A stretch of DNA of 64,000 nt from Rhodocyclaceae bacterium. GTDB lineage: Bacteria; Pseudomonadota; Gammaproteobacteria; Burkholderiales; Rhodocyclaceae. A program made the translations under genes and the position numbers. This document shows positions 56,098-64,000 of this stretch, one piece after another. Within the stretch, counting starts at the first letter, position 1. Each line of letters starts with the position of its first letter. The stretch covers positions 1 through 64,000 of the forward strand of contig JACFMQ010000001.1 in NCBI GenBank assembly GCA_019455325.1, given 5' to 3'. The notes beneath the pieces are model-generated. The model worked only from the letters and a program-made list of their open reading frames with translations, had not been told where the DNA came from and made no database searches.

Positions 56098-56411
56098 TCA
56101 GGGCTGCGCCAATCGGTCCTTGAGGCGGGCCATCAAATCCATCCGCTCGTGCAGGATGGCGAGGATGAGCATCGGGCGGCCGGGGCGATGCACGGCCGCG
56201 ATGTAATGGCTGCCAGCCTGCTTGACGCGCAGGCCGGGCAGGAGCGCGCTCCAGTCCTTGAAGACGCCATGGCCGGTGGCAAGGGCGGCGGCGGCGTCGT
56301 CGATCTGCCGGGCATAGGCGCGTGCCTGTGCAGCGCCCCATTTCCGTTGGGTGTAGCGGAGAATTTCGCGCAGGTCGGTATCCGCCAGCGTGGAATAGAG
56401 GTAGGGGCGCG

Positions 56412-56415
<4 letters not shown>
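56098..56415 (-). CDS. parE: ParE/RelE-type toxin
   Basis: This 105-residue protein fits the ParE fold: YLYSTLADTDLREILRYTQR at the N-terminus, KWGAAQARAYARQIDD, PGLRVKQAGSHYIA, and the last strand PMLILAILHERMDLMARL. ParE toxins poison DNA gyrase; RelE relatives cut mRNA. The spacing and the FxxH-like ILHERM end favour ParE. It overlaps the antitoxin gene by 4 bp. Confidence 0.85.
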
Positions 56416-57832
<1,417 letters not shown>

Positions 57833-57834
57833 AT

Positions 57835-58578
57835 TCAGGCCAGGTCGACGACGCTCTCGCCGGCAGCGCCCGCCGCGTCGAAGCGCCGCTCGCGCAGACG
57901 CCCGCCGCCGCCGGCGTCGAGGCGGACGACGGTCGATGCGCGCGTGCCGTAGTCCGGCGAGCGCACGAAGATCGCCGACAGCCGCCGCTCCCATTCCAGG
58001 CCGATGCCGGTCGCCGGCAGGTGCGCATCGGGCACGATCTCGTCGTCGGCGAGCAGCGCGAAGAAGGCATCCTCCGCCGGCAGCCGCGGCAGCGCTTCGG
58101 CGAAGCGCGCCTTGGCCGTGGCCAGCTTCGGCCACGGCGTGTCGAGCAGGTGGTTGGAAACGCCGTAGATGCCCGGCGCCAGTGGCTGCGGCTCGGCGAT
58201 GCGGTTGGACGCGTACCACAGCTCGCGGCCGTCGCCGACGAGCAGGTTGAAGCCGGAATGGGCGGCGCCGTCGATGGCCCGCGCGTAGTCGGCGGCGCTG
58301 TCGTCGCCGGTCAGGAAATCGGCGGTCAGCCGGCCGCGCGAGCGTTCGCCCGGCGGCTTGCCCGGCTCGCGCACGTTGGTGACGGCGGCGAAGCGCCCGC
58401 CCGCGGCGACGCCGAGCCAGGTGCCACCGGCCTGCAGGTCGCGGCCGGCGACGACCTGCGGCGCGTCGTGCCAGCGCGCGGCGGCAGCGGTCGGCCGCGC
58501 GAAGAACTCGTCGCGGTTGGCGGCGACGACCAGCGGGTGGTCGGGGTGCGCCTGCCAGGCGACGACGATCAGGCACAT
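57835..58578 (-). CDS. NRDE/TANGO2-family protein
   Basis: This 247-residue protein opens with [25 protein letters not shown], holding the family's Cys2 and the NRDE motif, and continues [21 protein letters not shown] and [14 protein letters not shown]. The N-terminal Cys directly after Met could be an Ntn-type nucleophile. TANGO2 relatives have been linked to heme or lipid handling, but the bacterial role is not settled. It is convergent with the transpeptidase gene (2-bp gap). Confidence 0.88.
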   Translation of the reverse strand: MCLIVVAWQAHPDHPLVVAANRDEFFARPTAAAARWHDAPQVVAGRDLQAGGTWLGVAAGGRFAAVTNVREPGKPPGERSRGRLTADFLTGDDSAADYARAIDGAAHSGFNLLVGDGRELWYASNRIAEPQPLAPGIYGVSNHLLDTPWPKLATAKARFAEALPRLPAEDAFFALLADDEIVPDAHLPATGIGLEWERRLSAIFVRSPDYGTRASTVVRLDAGGGGRLRERRFDAAGAAGESVVDLA

Positions 58579-58609
58579 CGCCGGCGGGTCCGCAGGGAAG
58601 GGACGGGAA

Positions 58610-59626
58610 TCAGGCCGCGGCGGCGACCGCCGCGGCTGTGGCGAGGGCACCGTCGCGGGCGCGCAGGCGGACGCCGGCGTCCGCCGCCGTTTCCATCAGC
58701 ACGGCCAGCGCCTCGTAACCGCCGGCCGGCGACGGCGCGGCGCTGACCACCATGCCGCAGGACTGGTCGGGCACGGCCTCGGCGTAGAGCTCGTCGCCGG
58801 CGGCCATCGCCGTCTCGCTGGCAAGGCGGTAGAGGTGGCGCTTGACCTTGCCCAGGTACTGCGTGCGGGCGACGATCTCCTGGCCGGGGTAGCAGCCCTT
58901 GTGGAAGCTGACGCCGCCGATGCGCTCGAAGTTGGCCATCTGCGGCACGAAATGTTCCTTGGTCGCCTCACAGATCAGCGGCAGACCGGCGCGCACGTCG
59001 AGCCAGCGCCAGGCCGGCAGGCCGGCCGGCCGCGCCCGCGCGGCGAGCTTCGCCCACAGGTCGGCGGCGGCGGTCGGCGCGGCGACATGGAAGCGTTCGC
59101 CGTCGAGGCGGAGCACGGTGCAGCCGTCGGCCGCGGCAGTCTGCATCGCCGCCGGCGCCGGCAGGCCGGCGGCGCGAAGCGTTTCCGCCGCCTGCGGGCC
59201 GGCGAGGCCGAAGAGCGCCAGGCCGGCGTCGGCGACCGTCACCTTCGAGCGCAGCACGTACATCTGCAGGCGCCTGGCGATCGCCGCCTGCAGGTCGGCG
59301 GCAAGCGACAGCAGGTAGTCGCCGCCGTCGCGCCAGATGACGAAGCTCGCCAGCATGCGCCCCTTGGCGCTGCACCAGGCGGAATGCTGCGCGCCGTCGG
59401 CGGCGAGGTGGTTGATGTCGCTGGTGAGCTGGTTGTGCAGGAAGGACTTGGCATCCTCGCCGCCGGCGCGGATGACGCCGAGGTGCGTGAGCGGCACGAG
59501 GACGGTGGCGTCGCGCGCCGCGGCAAGCTCGCCGGCGGCGTCGCCGAAGTCGGCGACCTCGTCGCCGCGGGAATCGTCGAAACGGGCGCCGGCGGCGCCG
59601 AGGGCTTCTTTCCAGGTGGGATTCAT
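58610..59626 (-). CDS. ygfZ: Folate-binding YgfZ/GcvT-like protein
   Basis: This 338-residue protein has the signature [12 protein letters not shown] with the conserved Cys. The GcvT-like body includes [20 protein letters not shown] and [10 protein letters not shown]. YgfZ uses tetrahydrofolate to support repair or assembly of certain Fe-S enzymes such as MiaB. The start at 59626 is the normal family N-terminus. It is divergent from mltG, 52 bp away, and 31 bp ahead of the NRDE gene on the same strand. Confidence 0.93.
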   Translation of the reverse strand: MNPTWKEALGAAGARFDDSRGDEVADFGDAAGELAAARDATVLVPLTHLGVIRAGGEDAKSFLHNQLTSDINHLAADGAQHSAWCSAKGRMLASFVIWRDGGDYLLSLAADLQAAIARRLQMYVLRSKVTVADAGLALFGLAGPQAAETLRAAGLPAPAAMQTAAADGCTVLRLDGERFHVAAPTAAADLWAKLAARARPAGLPAWRWLDVRAGLPLICEATKEHFVPQMANFERIGGVSFHKGCYPGQEIVARTQYLGKVKRHLYRLASETAMAAGDELYAEAVPDQSCGMVVSAAPSPAGGYEALAVLMETAADAGVRLRARDGALATAAAVAAAA

Positions 59627-59678
59627 GTCGCCGTGTCTCGTGTGGTGTGCGGGCTTTCGGCTATTATAGCGCCTCCGC

Positions 59679-60719
59679 ATGAACCGCCCGCCGCCGCGCC
59701 CGCGGCGCCTTCCGATGTTCAAGATCCTGCGCAACCTGCTCCTGCTGGCGTTCCTCGTCGCCATCGCCGCCGCCGGCGCGACGTACTGGCTGGCGATCCA
59801 GCCGCTGCGGCTGGCGAGTTCGCCGCTCGACTTCACCGTCACCGCCGGCAGCTCGCTGCGCAGCGCCGAGCGGCAGGTCGTCGCCGCCGGCGTCGAGCTG
59901 CCGCCGCGGCTGCTCGAACTGCTCGGCCGCCTCCATGGCGTCGACGCGCGGATCAAGGCCGGCAGCTACGAAGTTACTACCGGCGTCACCACGCTCGAAC
60001 TGCTGCGCAAGCTGACGCGCGGCGACGTGACGCAGGCCGAGATCGCCTTCATCGAAGGCTGGACCTTCCGCCAGATGCGCGAGCGCCTCGACGCCCACCC
60101 GGACCTGCGCCACGACAGCCGCGACCTGCCCGAGGCGGAGATCCTGCGCCGGCTCGGCGTCGACGCGGCGAGCGCCGAGGGCTGGTTCTTCCCCGACACC
60201 TACCTGTTCGCCAAGCAGTCGAGCGACCTCGCCGTGCTCGCCCGCGCGCACCGCGCGATGCGCGGCCACCTCGAACGCGAATGGGCGGAGCGGTCGCCCG
60301 GCCTGCCGTACAAGGACGCACACCAGGCGCTGACCATGGCCTCGATCGTCGAGAAGGAGACCGGCCGCGAGGCCGAGCGGCCGCTGATCGCCGCCGTCTT
60401 CGTCAACCGGCTGCGCCGCGGCATGCTGCTGCAGACCGACCCGACGGTGATCTACGGCCTCGGCGAGCGCTTCGACGGCGACCTGAGGAAGCGCGACCTG
60501 CTCGCCGACACGCCCTACAATACCTACACGCGCGCCGGCCTGCCGCCGACGCCGATCGCCATGCCCGGCCTCGCTTCGCTGCGCGCGGCGCTGAACCCGG
60601 CGGCGAGCGACGCGCTGTACTTCGTCGCCCGCGGCGACGGCAGCAGCCAGTTCTCGCGCACGCTCGACGAGCACAACCGGGCCGTGGTGCGTTACCAACT
60701 GAAAGGCGGGAAACCCTGA
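59679..60719 (+). CDS. mltG: Endolytic murein transglycosylase
   Basis: This 346-residue protein has one N-terminal membrane helix ([19 protein letters not shown]), an ATG at 59715 being an alternative start. A LysM-like part and the YceG domain follow, with [16 protein letters not shown] (catalytic Glu), [12 protein letters not shown] and [15 protein letters not shown]. It cleaves nascent glycan strands and so sets their length. First of a tight plus-strand cluster; its stop overlaps tmk (TGATG). Confidence 0.95.
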   Translation: MNRPPPRPRRLPMFKILRNLLLLAFLVAIAAAGATYWLAIQPLRLASSPLDFTVTAGSSLRSAERQVVAAGVELPPRLLELLGRLHGVDARIKAGSYEVTTGVTTLELLRKLTRGDVTQAEIAFIEGWTFRQMRERLDAHPDLRHDSRDLPEAEILRRLGVDAASAEGWFFPDTYLFAKQSSDLAVLARAHRAMRGHLEREWAERSPGLPYKDAHQALTMASIVEKETGREAERPLIAAVFVNRLRRGMLLQTDPTVIYGLGERFDGDLRKRDLLADTPYNTYTRAGLPPTPIAMPGLASLRAALNPAASDALYFVARGDGSSQFSRTLDEHNRAVVRYQLKGGKP

Positions 60720-61333
60720 TGCGCGGCAAGTTCATCACCTTCGAGGGCATCGACGGCGCCGGCAAGAGCAGCCACATCGCCGGCGTCTGCGAGCTGCTGC
60801 GCGGCCGCGGTCTGACCGTCGTCGGCACGCGCGAGCCGGGCGGCACGCCGTTGGGCGAGAAGCTGCGCGAGCTGCTGCTGCACGAGCCGATGCACCTGGA
60901 AACCGAAGCCATGCTGATGTTCGCCGCCCGCCGCGAGCACCTCGCGGCCGTCATCGAGCCGGCGCTGGCGCGCGGCGACTGGGTCGTCTGCGACCGCTTC
61001 AGCGATGCCACCTACGCCTACCAGGGCGGCGGCCGCGGCCTCGACCGGCACAAGCTGCTGGAACTGGAGCACTGGGTGCACGGCCACCTGCAGCCGGATC
61101 TGACGCTGCTCTTCGACCTGCCGTTCGCCGTCGCCCGCGAGCGCATCGTGCAGCAGACGCGCGAACTCGACCGCTTCGAGCAGGAGCGCGCCGACTTCCA
61201 CGAGCGCGTGCGCCAGGCCTACCTCGAACGCGCCGCCGGCGCGCCGCAGCGGATACGCGTGATCGACGCCGACCGGCCGCTCGCCGAAATCCGGAAATCG
61301 GTCGAAGAAATCGTTCTGGGCATCTGTCGATGA
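60719..61333 (+). CDS. tmk: Thymidylate kinase
   Basis: This 204-residue enzyme has P-loop [45 protein letters not shown], and a Leu-Phe-Asp-Leu strand (LTLLFDLPF) before the lid region. It phosphorylates dTMP to dTDP. It overlaps mltG by one base in a TGATG and overlaps holB by 4 bp, so the three are translated together. Confidence 0.96.
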   Translation: MRGKFITFEGIDGAGKSSHIAGVCELLRGRGLTVVGTREPGGTPLGEKLRELLLHEPMHLETEAMLMFAARREHLAAVIEPALARGDWVVCDRFSDATYAYQGGGRGLDRHKLLELEHWVHGHLQPDLTLLFDLPFAVARERIVQQTRELDRFEQERADFHERVRQAYLERAAGAPQRIRVIDADRPLAEIRKSVEEIVLGICR

Positions 61334-62361
61334 ACGTCATCCAGCTCCATTCCGGCCTCTGGCAGCGGCTGCAGGCGCGGCGCGGCCAACTGCCGCACGC
61401 GCTGCTTCTCGGCGGCCGGCGCGGGCTCGGCAAGTTCGACCTGGCGCGCGCCTTCGCCGCCGCGCTGCTCTGCGAACGGCCGCAGGAAAGCGGCGAAGCC
61501 TGCGGCGCCTGCCCCGCCTGCAACTGGCTGAGCCAGGGCAACCACCCGGATTTCCGCCTGCTGCAGCCGGAGGCGCTGGCCGAGGCGGAAGGCGATGGCG
61601 AGGACAGCGGCAAGAAGGCCAGCCAGCAGATCACCATCGACCAGGTGCGCGGCCTCGACGACTTCCTGCACGTCGGCACGCACCGCGCCGGCCTGCGCGT
61701 GGTGCTGGTCTGCCCGGCCGAGGCGATGAACCGCAACACCGCCAACGCGCTCTTGAAGACGCTGGAAGAGCCGGCGCCGGACACGCTGTTCCTGCTCGTC
61801 AGCCACGAGCCGGAGCGCCTGCTGCCGACCATCCGCAGCCGCTGCCAGAGCGTGCCCGTGCCGCTGCCCTCGGCCGCCGAGGCGCGGGCCTGGCTCGCCG
61901 CGGCCGGCGTCGCCGACGCCGAGCGCTGGCTGGCGCTGGCCGGCGGCGCGCCGCTGCTCGCCGCCGAACTGGGCGGCTCGGGCGAGAGCCGGCTGATCGA
62001 GGCGCTGCTCGAACAGCTCGCGCGCGGCCCGGCGCTCGACCCGCTGGCCGCCGCCGCGGCGCTGGACAAGACGGTGAAGGCGGAGAAGGGCGGCGGCGCG
62101 GCGCCGATGAAGCGGCTGATGGAATGGGCGCAGAAATGGCTGGTCGACCTGTCGCTCGCCGCCGCGCAATTGCCGGTCCGCTACTTCGTCGGCGAGCGCG
62201 AGCGCATCGAGAAGCTCGCCGCCCGCTCCGACGCGCAGCGGCTCTTGGCCTTCGGCCGCAAGGCGCTACAATACAGGCGCCATTCCGAGCATCCGTTGAA
62301 CAGCCGCCTGTTCCTCGAAGACTTCTTCCTGGGCTACGCGGCGCTTTTCGAACGACGCTGA
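61330..62361 (+). CDS. holB: DNA polymerase III delta-prime subunit
   Basis: This 343-residue clamp-loader protein begins [20 protein letters not shown] and [19 protein letters not shown]. The P-loop lacks the Ser/Thr after GK, fitting the non-hydrolysing delta-prime. Zinc-module cysteines ([17 protein letters not shown]), [13 protein letters not shown] and TIRSRCQ follow. It forms the stator of the gamma complex that loads the sliding clamp. A small acidic insert ([12 protein letters not shown]) lies near residue 95. Confidence 0.94.
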   Translation: MNVIQLHSGLWQRLQARRGQLPHALLLGGRRGLGKFDLARAFAAALLCERPQESGEACGACPACNWLSQGNHPDFRLLQPEALAEAEGDGEDSGKKASQQITIDQVRGLDDFLHVGTHRAGLRVVLVCPAEAMNRNTANALLKTLEEPAPDTLFLLVSHEPERLLPTIRSRCQSVPVPLPSAAEARAWLAAAGVADAERWLALAGGAPLLAAELGGSGESRLIEALLEQLARGPALDPLAAAAALDKTVKAEKGGGAAPMKRLMEWAQKWLVDLSLAAAQLPVRYFVGERERIEKLAARSDAQRLLAFGRKALQYRRHSEHPLNSRLFLEDFFLGYAALFERR

Positions 62362-62369
62362 CGCGATCC

Positions 62370-62735
62370 ATGAGCGAAACCGCCAAGCCCGCCGCGCCCC
62401 GTGCAAGCGTCCTGTCGCTGAACATCAACTCGAAGTCGGCGCTGTACGCGGGCTATATGCCGCATCTCAGGAACGGCGGCATCTTCATTCCGACCTCGCG
62501 CAGCTACAAGCTCGGCGACGAGGTGTTCATGCTGCTCTCGCTGATGGACGATCCGGCCAAGCTGCCGATCGCCGGCACCGTCGTCTGGATCACGCCGGCC
62601 GGCGCGCAGAACAGCAAGGCGCAGGGCATCGGCGTGCATTTCAACGCCGACGAGAGCGGCGTCGAGGCGCGCCGCAAGATCGAGGGCCTGCTCGGCGGCG
62701 TCATGCAGTCGAGCCGGCCGACGCACACCCTTTGA
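62370..62735 (+). CDS. pilZ: PilZ-domain protein, type IV pilus assembly type
   Basis: This 121-residue protein is a stand-alone PilZ-like domain with RNGGIFIPTSRSYKLGDEVF and GTVVWITPAGAQNSKAQGIG. The canonical RxxxR c-di-GMP motif is not evident, which matches the non-binding PilZ subgroup needed for pilus biogenesis. It sits between holB and tatD, the usual place of pilZ in beta- and gammaproteobacteria. Confidence 0.92.
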   Translation: MSETAKPAAPRASVLSLNINSKSALYAGYMPHLRNGGIFIPTSRSYKLGDEVFMLLSLMDDPAKLPIAGTVVWITPAGAQNSKAQGIGVHFNADESGVEARRKIEGLLGGVMQSSRPTHTL

Positions 62736-62761
62736 GCCGCCGCTGGGCGGCAGCGCAGCCG

Positions 62762-63547
62762 ATGCTCGTAGATTCCCACTGCCACCTCGATTTCGACGAC
62801 CTCGCCGGGCGCCTGCCCGAGGTCTTCGCGCGCATGGACGCGAACGGCGTCGGCGCCGCCGTCTGCGTCGGCGTCAATCTGGAAGACTGGCCGAAGGTGA
62901 TCGCGCTCGCCGAGAGCGATGCGCGGCTGTTCGCCACGGTCGGCGTGCATCCGGAGTATGCGGATGCGCGCGAACCCACGGTCGACGAACTGGTCGCGCT
63001 CGCCCGCCACCCGAAGGTCATCGCCATCGGCGAAACCGGCCTCGACTACCACTGGCACGCGGACGCGCCGGAATGGCAGCGCGCCCGCTTCCGCACGCAC
63101 ATCGCCGCGGCGCGACAAGCCGGCCTGCCGCTGGTCGTGCACACCCGCGACGCGGCCGCCGACACGCTGCGCCTGCTGGCCGAGGAGGGCGCCGCCGAGG
63201 TCGGCGGCATCATGCACTGCTTCACCGAGACCTGGGAGGTCGCTTCGGCGGCGCTCGACCTGGGCTTTTACATCTCCTTCTCGGGCATCGTCACCTTCAA
63301 GAACGCCCTGCAGATCAAGGAGGTGGCGCAGAAGACGCCGCTCGACCGCATCCTCGTCGAGACCGACGCGCCGTATCTCGCGCCGGTGCCGTTCCGCGGC
63401 AAGCTCAACGAACCGGGGCACGTGCTGCACGTCGCCGAGGAAATCGCCCGCCTGCGCGGCCTCGATCTCGACGCCGTGGCCGAGGCCACCACGACCAACT
63501 TTGCCCGGCTCTTTCCGGGCACCCGCCCATGGCTGGAGTCACGATGA
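62762..63547 (+). CDS. TatD-family metal-dependent hydrolase (3'-5' DNase)
   Basis: This 261-residue protein has VDSHCHLDF, the glutamate motif AIGETGLDYHW, VVHTRDA, GIMHCFTE and LVETDAPYLAP, the complete metal-binding set of TatD enzymes. Start at 62762; an in-frame GTG/TTG start at 62732 overlapping pilZ is possible but reads poorly. Homologues degrade DNA ends during repair. YcfH is the E. coli protein in the same pilZ-neighbouring place. Confidence 0.93.
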   Translation: MLVDSHCHLDFDDLAGRLPEVFARMDANGVGAAVCVGVNLEDWPKVIALAESDARLFATVGVHPEYADAREPTVDELVALARHPKVIAIGETGLDYHWHADAPEWQRARFRTHIAAARQAGLPLVVHTRDAAADTLRLLAEEGAAEVGGIMHCFTETWEVASAALDLGFYISFSGIVTFKNALQIKEVAQKTPLDRILVETDAPYLAPVPFRGKLNEPGHVLHVAEEIARLRGLDLDAVAEATTTNFARLFPGTRPWLESR

Positions 63548-64000
63548 AGACACTGCTCGCCGCCGCCGCGCTCTCGCTCGCGCTCGTCCTGCCGGCCCAC
63601 GCCGGCATCTACGACGACATGCTCGTCGCCATCCAGCGCGGCAGCGCGCCGGACGTGGCCGCGCTCCTGAAGCGCGGGCTCGACCCGAACATCGTCGACC
63701 GCGAGGGCAACACGCTGCTGATCCTGGCGGTGCGCGACGGTAACGAGGAGATCGTCGACGTGCTGCTCGCCGCCCGCGCCAACCCGAACGCGCGCAACGC
63801 GCACGGCGACACGGCGCTGCGCCTGGCCGCGTTCCGCGGCTCGCTGCCGATGGTCGAGCGCCTGGTGAAGGCGCGGGCGCTGGTCAACATCCCCGGCTGG
63901 ACGCCGCTGATCTACGCCGCGTTCAACGGTCACGCGGAGGTCGTCGGCTATCTGCTCGACCACGGCGCCGAGATCGACGCACGCGCCGACAACGGCTTCA
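63544..64000 (+). CDS. Secreted ankyrin-repeat protein (3' end beyond window)
   Basis: The start at 63544 overlaps the tatD-type stop. The product begins with a signal peptide (KTLLAAAALSLALVLPAHA). Ankyrin repeats follow: GLDPNIVDREGNTLLILAVR, ANPNARNAHGDTALRLAA and GWTPLIYAAFNGHAEVVGYL. At least four repeats are visible before the right edge cuts it at codon 152. Short periplasmic ankyrin proteins at this locus are common in Rhodocyclales and relatives; the partner is unknown. Confidence 0.88.
   Translation, partial: MKTLLAAAALSLALVLPAHAGIYDDMLVAIQRGSAPDVAALLKRGLDPNIVDREGNTLLILAVRDGNEEIVDVLLAARANPNARNAHGDTALRLAAFRGSLPMVERLVKARALVNIPGWTPLIYAAFNGHAEVVGYLLDHGAEIDARADNGF

Overview
The window is GC-rich (about two thirds G+C) chromosomal DNA of a betaproteobacterium. 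The core genes (rne/rluC, mltG-tmk-holB-pilZ-tatD, fumC, uvrB) and a multiheme electron-conduit operon suggest the order Rhodocyclales or a close relative. This placement comes from gene content and order only; there is no rRNA gene to confirm it.

Region 1 (1-16.6 kb) is one side of a siphovirus-like prophage, read almost entirely on the minus strand. In transcription order it encodes: a protease/scaffold/major capsid fusion, head-tail connector and neck proteins, tail tube, lambda G/GT-type tail chaperones with a -1 slippery site, a putative small terminase, large terminase, portal, a Mu gpF-like minor head protein, and the tape measure protein, which runs off the left edge. The packaging-portal block therefore sits between the chaperones and the tape measure, not ahead of the capsid gene. 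A perfect 71-bp direct repeat carrying a minus-strand intrinsic terminator lies at both ends of the permuted block. A plus-strand, AT-richer cargo gene and a broken Bro-N gene lie next to the left copy. No integrase, repressor or lysis gene is visible.

Region 2 (16.6-22.5 kb) starts with about 460 bp of hairpin-rich non-coding DNA. It then holds a minus-strand operon for a porin-cytochrome conduit: monoheme cytochrome c, NapC/NirT-type tetraheme quinol dehydrogenase, decaheme MtrA/MtoA-type cytochrome and MtrB/PioB-type barrel. The gene set matches the Mto iron-oxidation / extracellular electron transfer systems. An AraC-type regulator lies just upstream on the same strand.

Region 3 (22.7-34 kb) is housekeeping: an aromatic/aspartate aminotransferase, uvrB, a low-molecular-weight phosphatase, rne, and a plus-strand run rluC - HAD phosphatase - Rieske protein - SppA-type peptidase. 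It ends with a Fur-like regulator paired with a DUF4198-like periplasmic protein.

Region 4 (34.2-53 kb) contains an MdtABC-OprM-type RND efflux operon, an MHYT-PAS-GGDEF signalling protein, a PHP domain fused to a UvrD-type helicase, a small membrane protein, a Tim44-domain protein, fumC and a SulP anion transporter.

Region 5 (53.2-56.7 kb) contains the RNA helicase rhlE. It is followed by a small accessory patch: the 3' end of a lost TonB-dependent receptor gene and two toxin-antitoxin pairs (Phd-like/PIN and ParD/ParE-like).

Region 6 (56.9-64 kb) contains tadA, an L,D-transpeptidase, a TANGO2/NRDE protein and ygfZ, then a tight plus-strand cluster mltG-tmk-holB-pilZ-tatD and an ankyrin-repeat gene cut by the right edge.
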